A stretch of DNA of 64,000 bases, taken from positions 186,001-250,000 of the forward strand of contig JAKASL010000002.1 of the NCBI GenBank assembly GCA_021819035.1, in the 5' to 3' direction. Source of the stretch: an archaeon. Its GTDB lineage: Archaea > Thermoproteota > Nitrososphaeria > Nitrososphaerales > Gagatemarchaeaceae. The position numbers and the translations under genes were made by a program. This document shows positions 14,642 through 22,164 of this stretch, piece by piece (position 1 is the first letter of the stretch; every line of letters begins with the position of its first letter). The notes under the pieces were generated by a model that saw nothing but the letters and a program-made list of their open reading frames with translations, had not been told where the DNA came from and did not search any database.

Positions 14642-15340
14642 ATGGGTACCGTCTCGAGGGGCCGCCTTGACACGGCCTCCATCGCAGGGAGCGCCATATT
14701 CAGCGCCCTCGCGATCATCCTCGCAGCCGGCTCCCAGGCGATGGGCCTGAACTTCCCCCTGGTGCCATACCTGCAGTTCGACATGGGGGAGGTCGCCATC
14801 ATACTCGCGTTCTTCATCTTCGGGCCCGCCCCAGCGCTCGTAGCCTCCTTCGTGGAGTTCGGCGGTCTGATGGCCTTCGGCCAGAATATACCCGTCGGTC
14901 CTGTTCTGAAGCTGATAGCACTGGTGTCCACGGTAGCGGGTCTCTGGGCAGGTACGAGGATCGCCGCGCGCAGTGGCAGGACCAGCTTCCTCAGGCTCGC
15001 CGGGTGGACCACCGTGCTAGGGAGCGCGGTCCGGGCCGTGGCGATGACAGTCCCCAACTTCTACCTCGTCGTCTACATCTATGGCCTAGCGGCCATCGAA
15101 GGCTTCGTCAGGGCCCCATTCGCGGCCGTCGGGATCGGGCTGACCTCATCCAACGCCCTGCTGGTGATCCTCGCGTTCACGGCCGTGTTCAACGTCATTC
15201 AGCTTGTGGTCGTGATGGGGATCTCGTCCCTTGTCCTGAGAGTCCCGTCGGTCCCCAGGCTGAGGGTCGGAGGGAGGACCCCGTGGTTCGCCGACGTCGT
15301 ACAGATGCCCGCCGTGACAGTCCAAAGGCAAAGGCCCTGA
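14642..15340 (+). CDS. ECF transporter substrate-binding (S) subunit, probably riboflavin
   Basis: A 232-residue integral membrane protein with about six hydrophobic helices (starting SIAGSAIFSALAIILAAGSQ; also FDMGEVAIILAFFIFGPAPA and FNVIQLVVVMGISSLVL). The pattern of an early Ala-rich helix, PLVPYLQFDMGEV and a Gly/Pro-rich third helix is that of ECF S components of the RibU/HmpT type. Riboflavin is inferred from divergence from rbkR; thiamine or its precursor is the alternative. ATG 14642 is chosen over an upstream GTG because it sits 27 nt from TTATAA. Confidence 0.8.
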   Translation: MGTVSRGRLDTASIAGSAIFSALAIILAAGSQAMGLNFPLVPYLQFDMGEVAIILAFFIFGPAPALVASFVEFGGLMAFGQNIPVGPVLKLIALVSTVAGLWAGTRIAARSGRTSFLRLAGWTTVLGSAVRAVAMTVPNFYLVVYIYGLAAIEGFVRAPFAAVGIGLTSSNALLVILAFTAVFNVIQLVVVMGISSLVLRVPSVPRLRVGGRTPWFADVVQMPAVTVQRQRP

Positions 15341-15362
15341 GCCCGGCCAGGTAGCGGCAGCC

Positions 15363-16214
15363 ATGGCGGACATACTCAAGGTCGAGGGGTTGAGCTTCAG
15401 GTATCCGGACTCGCCGAAGAACGCGGTCTCCGACTTCGAGCTGTCGATACCCGAAGGCGAGATAGTGGTGCTCGCCGGCCCGTCGGGGTGTGGCAAATCC
15501 ACGTTGCTCAGGACAGTGAACGGGCTGATCCCCCACATGTATGGCGGGGAGTACTCCGGAGACGTCCTCGTGGCAGGGTCGAGCGTCAAGAGGTCGAGCA
15601 TGCGCGACCTCGCCCAGACGGTCGGGTTCCTCTTCCAGAACCCGGAGAACCAGATATTCATGTTCAGCGTCGAGAGGGACGTCGCCTTCGGACTGGAGAA
15701 CCTCGGGGTCCCCCGGGAGGAGATGAGGGCCAGGGTGGACGAGGCCCTCCGGCTCCTGCGGATAGGCGACCTGGCGCAGCGGGCCCCCCACGAGCTTTCT
15801 GACGGGCAGAAGCAGAGGGTCGCCCTGGCGGGGGTCCTCGCGATGCGGCCGAAGCTGGTGATACTCGACGAGCCTACGTCCCTGCTCGACCCCAAGACGG
15901 CTTCCGAGCTTGTCGCACTGGTGGCGAGGCTCAGGAAAGAGCTAGGGACCACCTTCGTCGTGGTCGAGCACCGCTTGGACCTCCTCGTTGGGGTGGCAGA
16001 CAGGCTCGTCGTGATGGACGGGGGGAGGAAGGTGCTCGAAGGGACCCCCAGGGACGTGCTCTTCCGCGACGAGGCCGAGGCCCACGGGGTGGCCGTCCCC
16101 GCGGTCACCAAGGTGCAGAAGCTGCTCGCAGAGAGGGAGACGGGGAGGGCGGCCGCAGGGAGGCTACTGACCCCGTCCGGGCTGGCCTCAGCCGTGGAGG
16201 GGAGGCAAGCATGA
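15363..16214 (+). CDS. ecfA1: ECF transporter ATPase subunit A
   Basis: A 283-residue ABC ATPase. Walker A GPSGCGKST (about residue 40), Q-loop FLFQNPENQIF, signature LSDGQKQRVALAG, Walker B LVILDEPTSLLD and switch His in VVVEHRLD are all intact. The Q-loop FQNPENQ is typical of EcfA subunits. A C-terminal region of about 50 residues follows, as in EcfA dimerisation domains. It powers uptake together with the next two genes; its stop overlaps ecfA2 by 4 nt. Confidence 0.9.
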   Translation: MADILKVEGLSFRYPDSPKNAVSDFELSIPEGEIVVLAGPSGCGKSTLLRTVNGLIPHMYGGEYSGDVLVAGSSVKRSSMRDLAQTVGFLFQNPENQIFMFSVERDVAFGLENLGVPREEMRARVDEALRLLRIGDLAQRAPHELSDGQKQRVALAGVLAMRPKLVILDEPTSLLDPKTASELVALVARLRKELGTTFVVVEHRLDLLVGVADRLVVMDGGRKVLEGTPRDVLFRDEAEAHGVAVPAVTKVQKLLAERETGRAAAGRLLTPSGLASAVEGRQA

Positions 16215-17023
16215 TAGAGTTCAGGGACGTCTCCTTCGCCCACCAGAGCGGCGTCAGAGCCTTGGATGGGGTCAGCCTCAGGGTGGAGGCGGGCGAGTTC
16301 GTCGCCCTGGTGGGGGAGAACGGCGCAGGGAAGACGACCCTCGTCAAGCACGTGACGGGGCTCCTGAAGCCTGCGTCCGGGAGCGTCCTCGTCGACGGCG
16401 TCGACACCCGGGAGGCGAGCACGGCTCAGCTGTCCCGAAAGGTCGGAGTCGCCTTCCAGAATCCCGACCACCAGCTCTTCTCAGAGACCGTGGAGGAGGA
16501 GATGTCGTTCGCGCTCCGGAACTTCGGGTTTCCACCGGAGCTGGTGAGAGACCGCGTCTCCTGGGGGCTGGAGCTCTTCGGCCTGGGGGAGTACAGGAAG
16601 TCGTCTCCGCTGATCCTCAGCGGGGGGGAGAAGAAGAGGCTGACCCTGGCGTGCATCCTGGCGTGGGACCCGCAGGTGGTGATCCTCGACGAGCCCACTG
16701 TGGGACAGGATGCCATCCAGAAGGAGAAGCTGGCTGGGACGATACAGATGCTGAAGTCGGCCGGGAAGACCGTGGTGGTGGTCTCCCACGACATCGAGTT
16801 CCTCTGGCCGATACAGCCCAGGGTGGTGGTGATGAAGGGCGGGAGGGTCGTAGGGGACGGCCCTGCGACGGCCATCATGCAGGACAGGGACCTGCTCGGG
16901 TCGGCGCGGGTCGCCCAGCCGCAGCTGGTGGAGTTCTACCAGGAGCTCCACCGCAGGCCGGGGACCCCGTTCGTCCACCCTCTCGACGCCGCTCGATGGG
17001 CCGAGGAGGCAATGCGACCATGA
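16211..17023 (+). CDS. ecfA2: ECF transporter ATPase subunit A'
   Basis: A 270-residue ABC ATPase, the second EcfA. Walker A GENGAGKTT, Q-loop AFQNPDHQLFS, signature LSGGEKKRLTLAC, Walker B VVILDEPTVGQD and VVSHDIEFLW are present. Two different ATPases, one T and one S subunit make a complete group I-like ECF importer. It overlaps ecfA1 by 4 nt at its start and ecfT by 4 nt at its end (ATGA), indicating translational coupling. Confidence 0.9.
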   Translation: MIEFRDVSFAHQSGVRALDGVSLRVEAGEFVALVGENGAGKTTLVKHVTGLLKPASGSVLVDGVDTREASTAQLSRKVGVAFQNPDHQLFSETVEEEMSFALRNFGFPPELVRDRVSWGLELFGLGEYRKSSPLILSGGEKKRLTLACILAWDPQVVILDEPTVGQDAIQKEKLAGTIQMLKSAGKTVVVVSHDIEFLWPIQPRVVVMKGGRVVGDGPATAIMQDRDLLGSARVAQPQLVEFYQELHRRPGTPFVHPLDAARWAEEAMRP

Positions 17024-17766
17024 TGTGGCTGAGCGGGGGCTTCATCTTCAGGAGAGGGGACTCGTTCTACCACAGGCTGGACCCACGCGCGAAGCTCCTG
17101 AACTCTGTGCTGATGTTCGTGACGACGCTCCTCGCGAGGTCCATCTTCGAGATGGTCCTGGTGATCGTGTTCATGGTCGGGCTTTCGGCGGCGGCCACCG
17201 TCCTGAAGCGGGTGGCCAGGACCATGGCTTTCACGGCGCTCTTCTCTGGGTTCATCTTCGTTGTGAACGTGCTGTTCACCAGGGACCTGGAGACGTCCGT
17301 CCTCTACGCCATACGGTTCATCGCCATAGTGGTGTCGACCAGCATCTTCTTCATCACCACTTCGCCGGACGAGCTCGAGCAGGTCATGAAGATGTTCAGG
17401 CTCCCCAGAGACGTCGTCTTCGCCTTCGTCACCGCGGTCAGGTTCATACCTGTCATGATGCTCGACACCATCCAGATCATGGACGCCCAGAAGTCAAGAG
17501 GGCTGGAGCTCGAGAAGGGGAACCTCATCCGCAGGGTCAGGAACATGATTCCGATACTTATCCCCTTGGTGGTCAACTCGGTGGTGAGAAGCGGAGAGCT
17601 GGCCGAGGCCATGGAGGCGAGGGCATACGGCGCTGTCCCGAGGCCCACGTCCCTCCTGGTCTACAGGGCGAGGCGTGCGGACGTCGGGGTCGTGTGCGCC
17701 GCAGTCGCGCTCTTCGCGATAGCCGCCTACTCCTTTTATTTCGTCGTCCCGGTGCGGTTCCCGTGA
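17020..17766 (+). CDS. ecfT: ECF transporter transmembrane (T) subunit
   Basis: A 248-residue integral membrane protein with hydrophobic helices and the conserved HRLDPRAKLLNSVLMF opening of EcfT. The two coupling motifs that contact the ATPases are recognisable: AQKSRGLELE and EAMEARAYGAV, each ending in an Ala/Ser-Arg-small-residue pattern. EcfT links the S subunit to the ATPases. The longer open frame upstream is a shadow of ecfA2; ATG 17020 overlapping the ecfA2 stop is the natural start. Confidence 0.9.
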   Translation: MMWLSGGFIFRRGDSFYHRLDPRAKLLNSVLMFVTTLLARSIFEMVLVIVFMVGLSAAATVLKRVARTMAFTALFSGFIFVVNVLFTRDLETSVLYAIRFIAIVVSTSIFFITTSPDELEQVMKMFRLPRDVVFAFVTAVRFIPVMMLDTIQIMDAQKSRGLELEKGNLIRRVRNMIPILIPLVVNSVVRSGELAEAMEARAYGAVPRPTSLLVYRARRADVGVVCAAVALFAIAAYSFYFVVPVRFP

Positions 17767-18449
17767 TCCCCGCCCGGGTCGTGGTCGACGAGAGGGAGAA
17801 GGCGAGCGGCGTCCCAGACGAGCTTACCAAGCTCAACGTCAGGGTGTACTTCAGCAGGCTCCCGGTAGCGGACTACGTCCTCAACCCAGAGATCGCCATA
17901 GAGAGGAAGTCGGTGACGGACCTGGTCTCATCGGTCTACGACTCGCGCCTGTTCGACCAAGCCGCTAGGATCTCTGCCGCCTATGCGAAGCCGTTCCTGC
18001 TGGTCGAAGGTGACTCCAAGGAGGTGGGCAGCCTGGCACGGAACCTGAAGTCGTACTACGGGGCCATCGCGAACGTATCCATCGCCTACGGGCTGAGGGT
18101 GCTCTACACGGCGAACCCGAAGGAGACAGCCCTGGCGATCTCCGAGCTCCTCGTCCACGCAAGGGCGAAGCCCCTCTCAAGGATGCCCTCCGAGGTCCCC
18201 CGCAAGGCGAAGAGCACCCCCCTACAGCAGGTCTACCTGGTGTCGTCCCTCCCGGGGGTCGGGAGGAGGCTGGCGGAGAGGCTCCTGTCGAAGTACGGCA
18301 CCCCAAGGCGTGTCATGTCCCTCACCCCAGGGGAGCTGGCGATGACCGGGGGGATAGGCTGGAAGAGGGCGGAGAAGGTCAAGGAGGTGCTGGATTCGAA
18401 GTACTCGAGGTACGTCGAATCGTCCCCGCAGTCGAGGTTGGAAGGATGA
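17763..18449 (+). CDS. xpf: XPF/Mus81-type structure-specific nuclease (short form)
   Basis: A 228-residue protein with an ERCC4 nuclease domain (ARVVVDEREKASGVP, AIERKSVTDLVSSVYDSRLF carrying the ERK-x3-D site, then PFLLVEGD) followed by a tandem helix-hairpin-helix region (LVSSLPGVGRRLAERLL and MTGGIGWKRAEKVKEVL). Short XPF without the helicase domain is typical of Thermoproteota, where PCNA stimulates cutting of flaps and forks. It starts at GTG 17763 overlapping the ecfT stop, so this repair gene is coupled to the transporter operon. Start 17763 places the Asp-Glu-Arg motif at the usual distance. Confidence 0.9.
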   Translation: MIPARVVVDEREKASGVPDELTKLNVRVYFSRLPVADYVLNPEIAIERKSVTDLVSSVYDSRLFDQAARISAAYAKPFLLVEGDSKEVGSLARNLKSYYGAIANVSIAYGLRVLYTANPKETALAISELLVHARAKPLSRMPSEVPRKAKSTPLQQVYLVSSLPGVGRRLAERLLSKYGTPRRVMSLTPGELAMTGGIGWKRAEKVKEVLDSKYSRYVESSPQSRLEG

Positions 18450-19084
18450 AGGTCGCGGTCCTAGGAGGGACGGGGAGGATGGGCAGGGCCATCGCTAGGC
18501 AGCTTTCCCGGGACAATGAGGTCGTGATCGGGTCGCGGGACCCGGCGAGGGCCTCAGAGGCGGCCAGGCTGATCCATGGGGCGGCAGGAGCTAGCTACCT
18601 CGGGGCGTCCGAGGCCGCGGAGATAGCCGTCTTCGTGGTCCCCTACGAGGCCCTTGGCGGGGCTGCGGAGCTCGCCGCGGCTCTCGCTGGGAAAGTTGTG
18701 GTCTCCGCTGTCAACCCCCTGAGGCTGGAGGCTGGACGGCTGCAGTATGGGCTGGAAGAGGGGTCGGCGGCTGAAGAGCTGGCCGAGATGCTCCCGGGGA
18801 GCAGGGTGGCTACGGCGTTCAACCATGTATCTTCCCTCTTCTTCGAGAAGGACGAACCGGTCGCCATGGACATACTCGTGGCTGCGGAGGCCAGAGAGAC
18901 GTTCGAGGTGGTCGGGAGGCTGGTGAAGTCCATCCCGAACCTGAGGCCGCTCTACGCCGGGCCCCTTTCCCAGGCCAGGGTCATCGAAAGGATGACGCCC
19001 CTGGTGCTCAGCCTCTCAAAGCTCAACAACACGGGGAGCCTGACGACGAAGTTTGTATCCGTAAGGGACAAGGGCCAGGCCTAG
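18446..19084 (+). CDS. npdG: F420H2:NADP oxidoreductase
   Basis: A 212-residue Rossmann protein. The N-terminus MKVAVLGGTGRMGRAIARQL carries the GGTGxMG NADP-binding loop followed by VIGSRDPARA for the 2'-phosphate. SAVNPLRLE, FNHVSS and NLRPLYAGPLSQARVIERMTP match the F420-dependent NADP reductase family. It moves hydride between F420 and NADP in the cytosol. It overlaps xpf by 4 nt (ATGA) and is last in the six-gene ECF-xpf-npdG run. Two PPOX-type flavin/F420-binding proteins occur elsewhere in the window. Confidence 0.9.
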   Translation: MKVAVLGGTGRMGRAIARQLSRDNEVVIGSRDPARASEAARLIHGAAGASYLGASEAAEIAVFVVPYEALGGAAELAAALAGKVVVSAVNPLRLEAGRLQYGLEEGSAAEELAEMLPGSRVATAFNHVSSLFFEKDEPVAMDILVAAEARETFEVVGRLVKSIPNLRPLYAGPLSQARVIERMTPLVLSLSKLNNTGSLTTKFVSVRDKGQA

Positions 19085-19101
19085 GCTTTCGGGGCCCGCG
19101 C

Positions 19102-19629
19102 CTAGTACCCCGGGTACTCGGCCAGCCTGTCCTGCCATCCTGCATAGAGGACCGGCCTATACCTGCGGTAGTCCCAGAACCCGCTGAAGGCGTCTGTCGC
19201 GCGGGCGGCTTCGACGCGTGCGACCAAGAGCTGGTGGTCGCCGATGCGGCGGGTCGCCTGCAACCTGCATTCCAGGGTCGCCAGCGCCGCCTCGAGGACC
19301 GGGACGCCCAGCCTCTTTCCTTCAGAGTGCCGCAGGCCTGCCTCGGCGAGTTTGTCCTTCACTCTCGCACCGCTGGCGGTGGCCAGCTTCGAGAGGGCGG
19401 AGGCGTTCTCTCTCCCAACGACGGAAAGCGAGAAGCAACGCGCTCTCCTGGCGAGCCTGTAGGTGAAGCCCCGAGGGGCGCACGCCACTGCCACCATGGG
19501 GGGGTCCTCGGAGACGGATAGGTAGGACACCACGGGCATGGCAGACACCCTCACCCCCGCCTTCGCGGCCATCACAAGAGGGACCTGCGGGTAGAAGAGG
19601 CGATGGATCAGGGAGGGAGGCACATCCAC
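19102..19629 (-). CDS. Flavin reductase-like FMN-binding protein
   Basis: About 175 residues with the split-barrel flavin reductase pattern. VDVPPSLIHRLFYPQVPLVMAA is followed by SAMPVVSYLSVSEDPPMVAV, FTYRLARRARCFSLSV and GDHQLLVARVEAARATD. Such proteins bind FMN and reduce it, or act in two-component oxygenases. The open frame upstream runs antisense into the aminopeptidase gene and is not coding; GTG 19629 (or 19623) just before the conserved VDVPPS is the plausible start, with GGTTAGTTAA about 25-30 nt upstream. Confidence 0.8.
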   Translation of the reverse strand: MDVPPSLIHRLFYPQVPLVMAAKAGVRVSAMPVVSYLSVSEDPPMVAVACAPRGFTYRLARRARCFSLSVVGRENASALSKLATASGARVKDKLAEAGLRHSEGKRLGVPVLEAALATLECRLQATRRIGDHQLLVARVEAARATDAFSGFWDYRRYRPVLYAGWQDRLAEYPGY

Positions 19630-19694
19630 GAGCCGGGCACTGGCTCCTCGGTTAGTTAAGGGGGGCGCGGCCGCCGGCTGCTGGGCCTGCGGGG

Positions 19695-22100
19695 CTACCT
19701 TCGCGGTCTCTTCAGGAGGCGCTTGCGGACGCCGGAGTTGATCTCCAGACGTTCGAGGGCCCTGGTGAGGCTTGAACCGCCCAGCTTCATCCTCCTCCCT
19801 GCGAGGAACCTCTTCACCTCTGACTCCCTCCCCACCCCGCAGACCGGGAGTATGCGCATCATGTAGAGGTAGAACTGCTGCGACCCCCCGTACATGGCAT
19901 AGATGGCGTCGTAGTGCCTGGTAAGCCACTTCCAATAGACGTCCCGGGCGTTTGTGTTGAAGGCGCCGAAGGCCATCGGATAGGCTGAGTCAGAGCGGCT
20001 GACCTCCCCGCTCAACCCCAGGTCCAGGGTCTTCTCGACCAGCTCGGGCTCCTTGAACGAGCAGAGGGCGCCGTAGATCTTGGCCCTGTCCACCTCCCCC
20101 TGCATCGTCTTCACCATCTCCACCAAAGGCCCCACGGCCTTCTCCCCGTAGGTTATGGCATAGGCCGAAGCGACGGCCCCCCTGAGGTTCGGGTCCAGGT
20201 CGTGGTAGTGGCCGAATCTCTGGGCGAGCTTAGCGGCGTAGGCGTCGTCGACGTCGACATACTGGGAGGTGAGCGCCTCCCTCGCGGCGCCTAGATACTC
20301 GGGTTCGCCAGGCTTCTGGTCCTCCCCTATGCTCTCTATGAGAGGCCTGTAGAACCTCGGATAGACGGAGCGGAGCCCCGGAGAGTCCCAGGCGATGGCG
20401 CTGAGATGCTGGAGCTGTTCGGCAGCCACTTGTATCGTGACGTTGTCTGGGGTCCCGCCGCATAGGGCTATGAACCTGAAGTACTCGTCTGGGTCGACCT
20501 CGCCCGCCTGCAGGAAGAGATACAGGTCGTTGATAAGGCCGGCCCTGTCGTAGGGGCTCAGGCGGGCGAACCCGGCTGCCAGCCTTTCATACCCCTCCCT
20601 GTCGTATCGGGTGACGTGGAAGCTCCCCCTCCCTGGGTTGAGGAGGACGTCGTCCCCCCCGACGTCGAGGGTCATGGTCTTCTTGTCGAAGAGTATCTTG
20701 GTCTCCTTCCCGCCCGCTCTGACCGCGGTCGTGATCGGCCATGGAGGGGCGGAGACGCTCCCGGTGATCATGAACCGCCTCTGGGTGAGCTTGACCTTCT
20801 TCCCTGCAGAGCTGACCTCCACCACGGGGAAGCCCGGCCTCGTGAGCCATGCCTTGGCGACCTTCGTCACCGGGAGGCTGGAGGCCCTGCCTAGCGAGTA
20901 CCAGAGGTCCTTGCCCGAGGCGTTGGAGAAGCTGAACTTCTTGAGGTAGTCAGACACCCCCCTCCTGAAGGCGTCCTCCCCCACGTACGACTCGAGCATC
21001 CTCAGTATGCTCCCTCCTTTGTTGTAGCTCACCTGGTCGAATATGTGCATGGCATCCTCGACCCTCCTGACGTGGGCCTGGACGGGGTGCGTGTTCTTGA
21101 CCGCGTCGAGGTTGAGCGCCAGGAGCGTCTCGTCCACGAGGAAGATGCTCATGGTGTCCCATTCTGGCCTGAGCCTGTCCAGCATCTTGTATCCCATGAA
21201 TGTGGCGAAGCTCTCGTTCAGCCAGAGGTCGTCCCACCACTTCATGGTCACGAGGTCGCCGAACCACTGGTGCGCCACCTCATGGACGATAGACATCGCC
21301 CCCCTGTTCTTCTGGCGGAAGGCGGCGTCCTCTGTCACCAGGGCATAGCTCTCCCTGGAGGAGATCGCGCCCCAGTTCTCCATCGCCCCGGTGTGATACT
21401 CGGGGAGCGCGACGATGTGGAGCTTCTTCAGCGGATAGGGGACGCCGTAGTACTCTGCGAAGTCATGGACGGAGCCGGCAGCCACCTTGAGCGCAAGCTC
21501 GGAGTTCTTGGCCTGGCCAGGCCGGGTGGCGGTGATGACCTCTACTTCACCTGAGCGGGTCCGGGTCTCCTCCATTTCGCCGATGGCGAAGAAGAAGAGG
21601 TAGGTGGACATCCTGGGGGTCTCTTCGAACACGTGCCTCGTCCTCCCGCCTCCAACCTCCTCCGCACGGAGCTCCTGGGCGTTGGCGATCACCTTCAGCC
21701 CAGACTCTGTGGTTATCTCCAACCTGAACACGGCCTTGTACGAGGGCTCGTCGACGCATGGGAAGACGGTCCTGGCCTCTGCAGGCTCCAGGTCGGTCGC
21801 GAGGATGTAGTCCTTGCCGTACTTCGACTTGTAGAGCCCGAACATGACGTCGTCGCCCACCTGCTTGCTGTAGGATATCTCCACCTTCGACTGTCTCTTG
21901 GGGACACCCTGGATGACCAGCTTGGACCTCTTCTTGTCGTGGCGGAACCTCGCCGCCTTCCCGCCGACACTGACCGACGCGACCTCGAGCGCCGAGCAGT
22001 CCAGCGACAGCGGGGCCGGAGCTCCCCTCACCGCCAGGGTCTCCTCTCCTTTCACGTGGGCCTTCCGGAAGTCGACGTCGAGCCTGAGGTCGTAGGACAA
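19695..22100 (-). CDS. M1 family zinc aminopeptidase
   Basis: An 801-residue gluzincin aminopeptidase. The exopeptidase motif GAMENWGAISSRE and zinc site HEVAHQWFGDLVTMKWWDDL with downstream NESFATFMG are intact (about residues 235-310). An N-terminal beta domain binds the substrate amino group and a long helical C-terminal domain closes the cavity, as in tricorn-interacting factors F2/F3 and aminopeptidase N. It degrades peptides released by the proteasome. It is 65 nt from the start of EF-2's downstream end and probably transcribed alone. Confidence 0.93.
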   Translation of the reverse strand: MSYDLRLDVDFRKAHVKGEETLAVRGAPAPLSLDCSALEVASVSVGGKAARFRHDKKRSKLVIQGVPKRQSKVEISYSKQVGDDVMFGLYKSKYGKDYILATDLEPAEARTVFPCVDEPSYKAVFRLEITTESGLKVIANAQELRAEEVGGGRTRHVFEETPRMSTYLFFFAIGEMEETRTRSGEVEVITATRPGQAKNSELALKVAAGSVHDFAEYYGVPYPLKKLHIVALPEYHTGAMENWGAISSRESYALVTEDAAFRQKNRGAMSIVHEVAHQWFGDLVTMKWWDDLWLNESFATFMGYKMLDRLRPEWDTMSIFLVDETLLALNLDAVKNTHPVQAHVRRVEDAMHIFDQVSYNKGGSILRMLESYVGEDAFRRGVSDYLKKFSFSNASGKDLWYSLGRASSLPVTKVAKAWLTRPGFPVVEVSSAGKKVKLTQRRFMITGSVSAPPWPITTAVRAGGKETKILFDKKTMTLDVGGDDVLLNPGRGSFHVTRYDREGYERLAAGFARLSPYDRAGLINDLYLFLQAGEVDPDEYFRFIALCGGTPDNVTIQVAAEQLQHLSAIAWDSPGLRSVYPRFYRPLIESIGEDQKPGEPEYLGAAREALTSQYVDVDDAYAAKLAQRFGHYHDLDPNLRGAVASAYAITYGEKAVGPLVEMVKTMQGEVDRAKIYGALCSFKEPELVEKTLDLGLSGEVSRSDSAYPMAFGAFNTNARDVYWKWLTRHYDAIYAMYGGSQQFYLYMMRILPVCGVGRESEVKRFLAGRRMKLGGSSLTRALERLEINSGVRKRLLKRPRR

Positions 22101-22164
22101 TATCTCCGTTCCTGACCACCGGCCGCTGGGCCTGCGGGAGCCCCCTTAAAGGATGCCTGACGCC

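Noticed and set aside
15146-16471. 441-residue minus-strand frame across the ECF genes
   Set aside because: It is antisense to three intact ECF genes with all motifs; its residues show shadow composition.
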